Below, one piece after another: positions 8,834 through 15,721 of a stretch of DNA of 28,898 nucleotides (within the stretch, counting starts at the first letter, position 1; each line of letters starts with the position of its first letter). The translations under genes and the position numbers were made by a program. Below the pieces are notes generated by a model. It saw only the letters and a list, made by a program, of their open reading frames with translations. It searched no databases and was not told the origin of the DNA. This DNA comes from an uncultured Neisseriaceae bacterium (GTDB lineage: Bacteria > Pseudomonadota > Gammaproteobacteria > Burkholderiales > UBA11063), in contig CALFYC010000122.1 of assembly GCA_937952895.1 (NCBI GenBank), forward strand, positions 1-28,898, in the 5' to 3' direction.

Positions 8834-9611
8834 TTTTTAATACCAAAATATATTGTAATTTATTAAAATCAACAACCGGTTCACAAATTGCAGAATTAAA
8901 TCCATTGTTATCATATAATACTTTAGTTATTCTAGCAACTGGAAGATTAGCCGGATAGATATCATCAAGCCCTGTTGTATATAAAATATCACCGGGTTTG
9001 ATTTTTTCTGATTTATTAATATATTTAACTAATAAATTAGAGTTACCAATACCTTGAGCTAACATTTTACTTTTATTTGGATTATTTTGTAAATATATTT
9101 TATAATCTGGATTAGTAATTAAAGTTACTTGAGCATTATTTGGATTGGTAATTGTTATTTGTCCAATAACACCTTCTTTATTTACAACAGCATTTCCGAC
9201 CTGAACGCCACTTTCTATACCACGGTCAATTAATAGTCTATTATTTACTAAATAATTTACATCAATTACAGCTTTAGCAATATATATATGAAAATTTTCA
9301 TATAGGTTTGACTGTAATTTAAGTGCTTGAATATCTTTCGTGTCTTTGGTTTGATTAACTTGCTGCTTTAACAAAACATCATATTGTTCAATTTGCTTTT
9401 TAAGCTTAATATTTTCTTCTTCAAGCTGACGTTGTTCGGATTTCTGTAATAAAACTAGTTTCGGATAATTCTTAATTCGATAAACTAGTAAAGAAATTTG
9501 TTTTTGAGTATAAATAGCAGAATAATCACGTATTTTACTAATAAATGAATGTTTATCTAAAAAAATTAAGATAAGGCTGATTAAAATCAGCCATATTTTT
9601 AACCTGGTCAT
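8823..9611 (-). CDS. mreC: Rod-shape-determining protein MreC
   Basis: MreC is a bitopic protein whose periplasmic part binds and activates PBP2. From the ATG at 9611 it has 262 residues. A membrane segment lies at about residues 5-20 (IWLILISLILIFL). It is followed by a predicted coiled coil, about 45-95, rich in Gln, Glu and Lys (QRQLEEENIKLKKQIEQY). The beta-barrel region has the family-typical NRLLIDRGIESGVQVGNAVV and GDILYTTGLDDIYPANLPVA. An adjacent in-frame TTG at 9614 would add one residue, but GGAAG at 9619-9623 is spaced 7 bases from the ATG, which favours the ATG. It starts 33 bases after the mreB stop. Confidence 0.94.
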   Translation of the reverse strand: MTRLKIWLILISLILIFLDKHSFISKIRDYSAIYTQKQISLLVYRIKNYPKLVLLQKSEQRQLEEENIKLKKQIEQYDVLLKQQVNQTKDTKDIQALKLQSNLYENFHIYIAKAVIDVNYLVNNRLLIDRGIESGVQVGNAVVNKEGVIGQITITNPNNAQVTLITNPDYKIYLQNNPNKSKMLAQGIGNSNLLVKYINKSEKIKPGDILYTTGLDDIYPANLPVARITKVLYDNNGFNSAICEPVVDFNKLQYILVLKNAN

Positions 9612-9644
9612 CAAATATCTTCCACATTTTTATGGATAATGCTA

Positions 9645-10691
9645 TTATTTATCACGATTTAAATATAAACGATTATCTGATAAGTAATCAAGAGCAATTC
9701 CACAACCTTTAGCTACACATAATAATGGTTCGTCGGCAACATTTACTTTTAATCCAGTAATTTCATGAATTAAAATATCTAAGCCGCGTAATAATGCTCC
9801 ACCACCAGTTAACGTAATACCATTTTCAATTAAATCAGCAGATAATTCTGGAGGGGTTAATTCTAAAGCTTGTCTAATTGCCATTACAATTTGATCTAGA
9901 GTATCTTTTAGGGCATCACGAATTTCAGCAGAATTGACTACGACCTCTTTTGGGAGACCTTGATAAGTGCTTCGTCCACGAATAGTAAAATCACCAACAT
10001 CAGTCATAACATGTGCTGACCCAATTTGTTTTTTAATTTCTTCAGCTGTTGTATCCCCAATTAGTAACCCATGTTTTGAACGAATATGATTACTAATTAC
10101 TTCATCAATTCTATCTCCTGCAATACGAATTGAATTGGCGTAAACTAAACCACCTAGAGAAATGACACCAACTTCAGTTGTACCGCCACCAATATCTACT
10201 ACCATTGAAGCACTTGCTGATGCTACAGGCAAATTGGCTCCAATTGCAGCAGCCATAGCTTCTTCTATTAATTCAACTTTTTTAGCACCAGCTGCAAGTG
10301 CTGAATCTTTAATAGCACGACGTTCAACTTGAGTTGAACCACATGGAACGCAAATCACAATAGTTGGTGGAATTGAAAATAATTTCTTTTGCGTATTAAC
10401 TTTTTTAATAAAGTATTTAATCATTTGTTCGGTGACTGTGAAATCAGCAATTACCCCATCTTTCATAGGGCGGATCACTTCAATCTGTCCTGGGGTTTTA
10501 CCTAACATACTTTTGGCATCATGTCCCATAGCAATTACTTTTTTACCATAGCCGCTTTTATCTAGCGCAAGAGCTACCATTGAAGGTTCATTAAGCACAA
10601 CCCCTTTACCTTGCTCAAATACGATAGTATTTGCAGTTCCAAGGTCAATGGCTAAATTGCTAGCAAAGTAACTAAATAATTTTCCGAACAT
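9645..10691 (-). CDS. mreB: Actin-like rod-shape protein MreB
   Basis: MreB forms membrane-associated antiparallel filaments that position the elongation machinery. It has 348 residues (E. coli 347). The actin-fold nucleotide motifs are present: phosphate 1 at IDLGTANTIV (Asp16), phosphate 2 at VDIGGGTTEVGVIS, and the adenosine motif at ITLTGGGALLRGLD. The N-terminal MFGKLFSYF is amphipathic and suits membrane attachment. AGGAGA at 10699-10704 is spaced 7 bases from the ATG. It begins 33 bases after the tkt stop, so readthrough from tkt is plausible; no terminator is visible in the gap. Confidence 0.97.
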   Translation of the reverse strand: MFGKLFSYFASNLAIDLGTANTIVFEQGKGVVLNEPSMVALALDKSGYGKKVIAMGHDAKSMLGKTPGQIEVIRPMKDGVIADFTVTEQMIKYFIKKVNTQKKLFSIPPTIVICVPCGSTQVERRAIKDSALAAGAKKVELIEEAMAAAIGANLPVASASASMVVDIGGGTTEVGVISLGGLVYANSIRIAGDRIDEVISNHIRSKHGLLIGDTTAEEIKKQIGSAHVMTDVGDFTIRGRSTYQGLPKEVVVNSAEIRDALKDTLDQIVMAIRQALELTPPELSADLIENGITLTGGGALLRGLDILIHEITGLKVNVADEPLLCVAKGCGIALDYLSDNRLYLNRDK

Positions 10692-10724
10692 GAACAGATC
10701 TCCTACAATATAAATTGATATCTT

Positions 10725-12728
10725 TTAATGTGAGTTTAACAACTCGTTAATTTTATTTAAAATCTTATCTACAGTAAAGCCAAAATGATTAAATAGATCT
10801 TGAGCTTTAGCTGATTCACCAAATGAGTCTAGCCCAATAATTAAACCATCAAGGCCTACATATTTATACCAAGTGTCACTTACACCGGCTTCAATAGCGA
10901 TTTTATATTTACTTTTTCCTAAAACTTCATTTTGATAAGTTTTAGGTTGTCTATCAAATAATGAAGTTGATGGCATAGAAACTAATTTAACTGATTTACC
11001 TGAATTAATTAAATCATTGTATACGTCAACTGCTAATTCTACCTCAGATCCAGTTGCAATAATAGTTATTTCTGGATTATCGGAATTTTGTTTTAGGATA
11101 TAACCACCCTTACCAATATTCTTGATTGTGGCTTGATCACGTTCAATAAATTTAAGATTTTGACGTGAAAAAATTAAACACGATGGAGTTGTTGTTTGAC
11201 TAAGAGCGCTACCCCAAGCTACCATAGTTTCAACTGTATCACAGGGGCGCCATACATGCATATTTGGAATTAAGCGTAGCGTTGCAGTTTGTTCAACTGG
11301 TTGATGAGTTGGACCATCTTCCCCAACTCCAATAGAATCATGAGTATACACGAATATTGGCGCAATTTTCATGAGGCTTGCCATTCTTAAACTGTTTCTT
11401 GCATATTCCGAGAACATCAAAAATGTGCCACCAAATGGACGAAATCCACCATGTAAATAAATGCCATTTAACATGGCAGACATGCCAAATTCGCGCACTC
11501 CATAGCTTAGATAATTTCCACTGAAATTATTTTCAGGTCTTAGGTTTTGGGCCTTACTCCATTTGGTTAAATTTGATCCAGTTAAATCAGCTGAACCACC
11601 AAATAATTCTGGTAAAAATTCAGCATAAAATTCGATAGCATTTTGGGATGCTTTACGAGTTGCAATGGTTTCTGCTTTATTAACTGCTTTTTCAATGCCT
11701 TGATTAATAATTTGTGACCAATTATCTGGTAATTGATGCGAATTACGGCGTTGGAATTCCGATGCTAATTTCGGATATTTAGCTTGATATTCCGCAAATA
11801 ATTGATTCCAAGAAGCTTCTAGTTTAGCTCCCTTTTCTTTACAGTCTGATACTTGATATACTTCATTTGGAACTACAAATTCAGTATGTGGCCAATTAAG
11901 TTCTTTTCGGACAAGTTCAATTTCTGAACATCCTAAGGGAGATCCATGACATTCTTCTTTACCAACTTTGTTGGGAGAGCCTTTACCAATTTGAGTTTTA
12001 CAAATTATAAGGCTTGGTTTATTGGTTTCTTTTTTTGCCTCTATAATTGCTTGGTTAATTGCATTTACATCATGTCCATCAATAGATACTACATCCCAAT
12101 TATAAGCTATAAATCTTTTAGTTACATCTTCGTTAAACCAAGCATGCACTTCTCCATCAATTGAAATACCATTATCATCATAAAAAGCAATTAATTTACC
12201 AAGTTTTAAAGTTCCAGCAAGTGAGCATGCTTCATGAGAGATTCCTTCCATTAAGCATCCATCACCTAAAAATACATAAGTATAATGGTCAACAATCTTG
12301 AGATTTTCTTGATTAAATTCAGAAGCTAATAATTTTTCTGAAAGAGCCATACCAACAGCATTTGCTAGTCCTTGACCTAATGGGCCAGTTGTGGTTTCAA
12401 CACCATCTGTATAACCATATTCAGGGTGACCTGGAGTTTTGGAATTTAATTGGCGAAAACTTTTTAAATCATCAATAGTTAAGTTATAACCAGTTAAGTG
12501 TAATAAACTATAAATTAGCATTGAACCATGTCCATTACTAAGAATGAAGCGATCACGATTAACCCAATTAGGATTATTGGGATTATGGTTTAAATGATCT
12601 AACCATAATGTGGCACCAATTTCCGCCATTCCCATAGGCATTCCAGGGTGACCAGATTTGGCTTTTTCTACGCCATCAGCAGATAGTATACGAATCGAAT
12701 TAGCAAATAAATCATGATTAATTGACAC
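10725..12728 (-). CDS. tkt: Transketolase
   Basis: Transketolase moves two-carbon ketol units between sugar phosphates in the pentose phosphate pathway, using thiamine diphosphate and a divalent metal. It has 667 residues, close to E. coli TktA (663). Recognisable parts are AKSGHPGMPMG and SNGHGSML (active-site His), GPLGQG, the ThDP motif beginning FLGDGCLMEG and ending at DDNGISIDG, REFGMSAMLNG (cofactor-activating Glu), and THDSIGVGEDGPTHQPVEQ. The start is GTG at 12728, supported by GGAG at 12736-12739 with 7-base spacing. It is the first gene of the minus-strand directon that continues with mreB. This links erythrose-4-phosphate and pentose supply with wall growth genes by transcription, though not necessarily by function. 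Confidence 0.96.
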   Translation of the reverse strand: MSINHDLFANSIRILSADGVEKAKSGHPGMPMGMAEIGATLWLDHLNHNPNNPNWVNRDRFILSNGHGSMLIYSLLHLTGYNLTIDDLKSFRQLNSKTPGHPEYGYTDGVETTTGPLGQGLANAVGMALSEKLLASEFNQENLKIVDHYTYVFLGDGCLMEGISHEACSLAGTLKLGKLIAFYDDNGISIDGEVHAWFNEDVTKRFIAYNWDVVSIDGHDVNAINQAIIEAKKETNKPSLIICKTQIGKGSPNKVGKEECHGSPLGCSEIELVRKELNWPHTEFVVPNEVYQVSDCKEKGAKLEASWNQLFAEYQAKYPKLASEFQRRNSHQLPDNWSQIINQGIEKAVNKAETIATRKASQNAIEFYAEFLPELFGGSADLTGSNLTKWSKAQNLRPENNFSGNYLSYGVREFGMSAMLNGIYLHGGFRPFGGTFLMFSEYARNSLRMASLMKIAPIFVYTHDSIGVGEDGPTHQPVEQTATLRLIPNMHVWRPCDTVETMVAWGSALSQTTTPSCLIFSRQNLKFIERDQATIKNIGKGGYILKQNSDNPEITIIATGSEVELAVDVYNDLINSGKSVKLVSMPSTSLFDRQPKTYQNEVLGKSKYKIAIEAGVSDTWYKYVGLDGLIIGLDSFGESAKAQDLFNHFGFTVDKILNKINELLNSH

Positions 12729-12757
12729 AGTTTGACTCCACTGAAACTTTGATTTTT

Positions 12758-12763
12758 ATTATA
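12758..12763 (-). promoter_or_regulatory. Candidate -10 of the tkt-mre operon promoter
   Basis: TATAAT on the minus strand lies 29 bases before the tkt GTG. The best -35-like element, TTGATA, is 20 bases upstream, which is longer than usual, so the promoter is tentative. Confidence 0.35.
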
Positions 12764-12880
12764 AGCCATAATTTTAACATAATTATCAAGCTAGAAAATT
12801 TGAGTTTTAATGAAAATTAGAATTATTTAAATGGGTAAGATAATGTAGAATTCGATATTGATTTAAATAAGGTTACTTAC

Positions 12881-13252
12881 ATGTTTACTAGAATTGATCA
12901 TATTGCTATTAATATTAAAAATTTGATAGCTTCAACCAAATTTTATGTTACAACTTTTGGATTTACTATATTATTTGAAGATACCATACCATCAGGTCAT
13001 AAGATAAATTATTTAAAACTAAATGATACAATTTTAGAATTGCATGAAAATTATCAAGGTGAGATTAATGGAAGTCACTTTTGTTTACATAGTGATGATT
13101 TTGATAAAGATTATAATTATCTAATAAACAATAATATAAAGCTATTTCGACCAGTTCATCATACTAATCCCAGAGCATCACATGAAATTGGCTGGAAAAG
13201 AGCTGTATTTCTTGGCCTAGATAATGAACAGATTGAGATTCGTGGTAAATAA
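12881..13252 (+). CDS. VOC-superfamily (glyoxalase/bleomycin-resistance fold) metalloprotein
   Basis: This is a single-domain protein of 123 residues with the vicinal-oxygen-chelate pattern. It starts with RIDHIAINIKNL and then STKFYVTTFGF. Two beta-alpha-beta units follow and it ends with EQIEIRG. Four candidate metal ligands sit where the family has them: His7, Glu53, His66 and Glu119. Members include glyoxalase I, dioxygenases and antibiotic-binding proteins. The substrate cannot be inferred here, although the HxFC/LH pattern and small size fit glyoxalase-like proteins. AAGG at 12869-12872 is spaced 8 bases from the ATG. It is divergent from tkt. A weak AT-rich hairpin (13299-13317) follows it, without a U-tract. 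Confidence 0.8.
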   Translation: MFTRIDHIAINIKNLIASTKFYVTTFGFTILFEDTIPSGHKINYLKLNDTILELHENYQGEINGSHFCLHSDDFDKDYNYLINNNIKLFRPVHHTNPRASHEIGWKRAVFLGLDNEQIEIRGK

Positions 13253-13503
13253 ATTTAATCTATAGTCATAAATATTTAATTACTAAAACATTTATAATTT
13301 CTTAATAGTTATAAGAAAATTTCCTATAATATGTTTTTTTAACTTCAATTTACAATTTGCGTATGCTTTGCATAAAAAATGGAGTTAAGCCTTAATATAT
13401 GATAAACCAACAAAATCCCCATCTTGACTATTTGACATATTGATTAACTCAATCCATTAGTCTCTAACTATGGTATGCTTTTTCGACACACTTTTTAGCT
13501 ACA

Positions 13504-13533
13504 TTGTAACTTCTAAAGCCTTTTTTCTATACT
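13504..13533 (+). promoter_or_regulatory. Candidate promoter upstream of the 583-aa lipoprotein
   Basis: TTGTAA (13504-13509) and TATACT (13528-13533) are 18 bases apart. If used, it gives a leader of about 175 bases containing the hairpins at 13547-13566 and 13632-13655. The downstream TGCTAATTT at 13670 is an alternative. Confidence 0.35.
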
Positions 13534-13631
13534 TTCTATAAATTCTAATTTTTAAAGATAAAAATTGGGATAAAAAATATATTTTAAAATATTTTCTAAG
13601 TATAACATGTTGTTATATATATGATTTTATA

Positions 13632-13655
13632 TTTTTTGCGAAAATTCGCAAAAAA
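13632..13655. repeat. 24-base palindrome, copy 1 of TTTTGCGAAAATTCGCAAAA
   Basis: TTTTTTGCGAA and TTCGCAAAAAA are perfect inverse complements around a central AA. The core 20-mer recurs with one change at 27096-27115, also in a long lipoprotein-cluster intergenic region. There is no U-run after it, so it is not a standard terminator. A dyad operator is the simplest reading. An extra half-site TTTTGCG lies at 13676-13682. Confidence 0.7.
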
Positions 13656-13716
13656 CAGGTAATTCAAAATGCTAATTTTGCGACTGGGAGTTATTTGATT
13701 TTTAAAAGGAGATTTT

Positions 13717-15468
13717 ATGAAAAAATCTAAATTAATTGCTAAAAGCTGTTTTTTAGCAAAATACTCGTTAATCTTTGGGATTACATGCTCCATGCTAATG
13801 GCTTGTAATGGAGGCTCTTCAACAACTGCAAATGGGGCTACAAGCATGAATCTTGATGAATTAAATAATATACAAACATCAAAAAATTTAAAAGATAGAT
13901 ATGTAATAGAGATGGGATCTGGTTATGATAGCGTAACTAATTCTGTTACTTCATCTGATCCATGCCTGGTTGGTGCAGATGATCCAAATAATATAATTTT
14001 TACAAAGCCTATAAATAGTTTGGGATTTGACCAACCAATAAATTTAAGTGCTTTACAGAGTCTACTAAATGTAGATGTTATAAGTGATATTGGTGGTGAT
14101 AGATTCAATTCATCATCCCTGGATGCTCAATTTGCAAATGCAACAAAAGATACAGCATATAATACAAATTTAATATATGCTTATAAGGTAGGTTCAACTA
14201 CTTCATTTAAACCAGGATCACTAGAGTCTGGTTTTGCTGCATTAACTCCTATAGCACAAGGTGTAGCTAATGATCCAATCCGTTTTAGAAGTTTATGTGG
14301 TAATAATTTTGTATCAAATATGGAAGCTGATGCTTTTGTAGTGGTTAGATTAAATTTAAATTTTGATTCTAACATAGACAAGACAAAATTTTTACAAAAC
14401 TATAAAACAAGTTCATTAGAAAGTGTTTTGTCTTCTGTTCAGCAAACAGCGAATATTTCAAATGTTCCTGTTAATATTACGGTTAGTGTTATGCAAGGTG
14501 GTGGTAACCCAGAAAGTCTTCCTTTATTGAGTAATAATCTTAATAATCAGTCTGTTACTTGTAGTGGTGTTTTTTTGGAATCATGTAGTGCTTATATTAA
14601 TGAGATTAATAACTATGCGCCATCTATTTCTAATCAAATTATTACAACAAGTGGACAACTTGATCCAAGTAAACTATTTTTTAACAATCCCCAAATAGAT
14701 AAATATTCATCATTAGGAATTCCTGTAAAAGATGCTCCAGATCCAAGCCCTGAAGTTTTTTCAGCTATGCGTCAATTAGTATCACAATATGATCAAGATA
14801 TAGCTGATTATAATTTTGTTAGACATTATCAATATGTTTTGCAAGATAAACTTGATAATACAGCACTTGAGGAGTTAAGAATTATTCAAACTAAACTCGA
14901 TAATCAAGTAGAACAGGTATTTCTTTCCTCAGAGAATCCAATTTTTAGTAATTGCTACAATGGTTATGTAACATCAACCTGTTTATCTACTAGAGATATG
15001 ATTGAAAGTGATTTACTTCAGTATCAATTAGATAGTGAAGAATCTACCTTATTAAACTACTTGGAAAGTGGTTCTTATTCTGCACAAATAATTAACTATT
15101 ATGGTGAGTCAATCCCAGAATCATCTGATTATCATTTATCAACTAATGCGTGTACATTTGCTCCTATTGGTATGTGGGTTGATAATATTTATGCGGTTAA
15201 TTGCGGTGGTAAATGGCTAAATACAAAAAATAATGGAATTATTATTGTACCTCAGGGTGGAATTATATCTATTTCAAATTTTAATTATTTCTCTACTAAT
15301 CCAAATAACGCAGATTTTGGTCAGTGGATATCATATGGAAATATCGTTTTATTTGCTGATCCATTTTACTCCGATGCATTTAAAGGCAATGATGATGTTA
15401 GTGCCCAAAATTACTTTAATGGTAATTCAGGATTAATCTTTGTGCAGCTAAATAATAACCCTTTTTAA
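13717..15468 (+). CDS. Lipoprotein of unknown function, 583 aa
   Basis: The signal peptide runs to the lipobox LMAC with lipid Cys30 and Asn at +2. A strong AGGAG precedes the ATG. The mature part is rich in Ser, Asn and Asp and has no family I recognise. About residues 60-270 look like a mixed alpha/beta region, with hydrophobic strands such as ADAFVVVRLNLNFD and VPVNITVSVMQGGG. Residues about 340-450 are more helical and charged (EVFSAMRQLVSQYDQDIADY). The C-terminal 110 residues are beta-rich with Cys-containing segments, including NACTFAPIGMWV and NCGGKW. Cys residues come in close pairs (TCSGVFLESC, NCYNGYVTSTC), suggesting disulfides and export. It does not clearly carry the stalk domains of the following genes. 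It is separated from them by terminator-like hairpins, so it is probably a monocistronic unit. Confidence 0.85.
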   Translation: MKKSKLIAKSCFLAKYSLIFGITCSMLMACNGGSSTTANGATSMNLDELNNIQTSKNLKDRYVIEMGSGYDSVTNSVTSSDPCLVGADDPNNIIFTKPINSLGFDQPINLSALQSLLNVDVISDIGGDRFNSSSLDAQFANATKDTAYNTNLIYAYKVGSTTSFKPGSLESGFAALTPIAQGVANDPIRFRSLCGNNFVSNMEADAFVVVRLNLNFDSNIDKTKFLQNYKTSSLESVLSSVQQTANISNVPVNITVSVMQGGGNPESLPLLSNNLNNQSVTCSGVFLESCSAYINEINNYAPSISNQIITTSGQLDPSKLFFNNPQIDKYSSLGIPVKDAPDPSPEVFSAMRQLVSQYDQDIADYNFVRHYQYVLQDKLDNTALEELRIIQTKLDNQVEQVFLSSENPIFSNCYNGYVTSTCLSTRDMIESDLLQYQLDSEESTLLNYLESGSYSAQIINYYGESIPESSDYHLSTNACTFAPIGMWVDNIYAVNCGGKWLNTKNNGIIIVPQGGIISISNFNYFSTNPNNADFGQWISYGNIVLFADPFYSDAFKGNDDVSAQNYFNGNSGLIFVQLNNNPF

Positions 15469-15476
15469 ATATAGAG

Positions 15477-15504
15477 CACCTACTTTTAGTAAATTAAGTA
15501 GGTG
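15477..15504 (+). terminator. Hairpin after the 583-aa lipoprotein gene
   Basis: CACCTACTT and AAGTAGGTG form a perfect 9-bp stem with a 10-base loop, starting 8 bases after the stop codon. The following ATATAAATTTATT is U-poor for a strong intrinsic terminator, but position and stem quality support termination or 3'-end protection. Confidence 0.5.
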
Positions 15505-15552
15505 ATATAAATTTATTGATAAGTGTTTTAGGGAATTATAACGTTTGAGTCT

Positions 15553-15597
15553 AAAAACAATTTTAAATACTTTCTCTTAATAGCAAATTGTTTTTTT
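15553..15597 (+). terminator. Second, AT-rich terminator-like hairpin
   Basis: AAAAACAATTT pairs with AAATTGTTTTT around a 21-base loop and runs into seven Ts (15591-15597). The stem is almost all A-U, so it is weak alone. Together with the hairpin at 15477 it insulates the next operon. Confidence 0.35.
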
Positions 15598-15623
15598 AGA
15601 TTTGGCTTAGATGTTTATATAAT
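15595..15623 (+). promoter_or_regulatory. Candidate promoter of the five-gene lipoprotein operon
   Basis: TTTAGA (15595-15600) and TATAAT (15618-15623) are 17 bases apart, directly after the hairpin at 15553-15597. The leader would be about 90 bases and includes the dyad ATGAAC-AA-GTTCAT (15683-15696). Confidence 0.4.
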
Positions 15624-15682
15624 TAATTGTGTAAGTTTAATTGTTTAAATAGTGGTTTATACATTTAATCTTACTTCTTTAC

Positions 15683-15696
15683 ATGAACAAGTTCAT
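15683..15696. repeat. 14-base dyad in the leader of the 1098-aa lipoprotein gene
   Basis: ATGAAC and GTTCAT are perfect inverse complements around AA. It ends 12 bases before the AGGAG ribosome site (15709-15713), so it could be an operator or a short RNA hairpin near the translation start. Confidence 0.4.
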
Positions 15697-15721
15697 TTAA
15701 TTAATTTTAGGAGTTAAAATT

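Larger units (their letters stand above)
13253..13716 (+). other. 464-base intergenic region with candidate promoter and palindromes
   Basis: I see no credible gene here. It separates the core block from the lipoprotein cluster and is very AT-rich. It holds a weak hairpin (13299-13317), a small palindrome TATGC-TTT-GCATA (13362-13374), a candidate promoter (13504-13533), an all-A/T hairpin (13547-13566), an inverted repeat TATAAC/GTTATA (13601-13617), and the larger GCGAAAATTCGC palindrome (13632-13655). A possible extended -10 TGCTAATTT lies at 13670-13678. Confidence 0.6.

Noticed and set aside
13253..13716. Possible riboswitch or small RNA in the long AT-rich leader
   Set aside because: The hairpins are short and A/T-only apart from the palindrome; no known riboswitch consensus was recognised.
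13596..13847. 83-aa minus-strand open frame upstream of and inside the 583-aa lipoprotein gene
   Set aside because: It overlaps the signal-peptide region of a well-supported gene and the intergenic palindrome, with no credible ribosome site or protein features.
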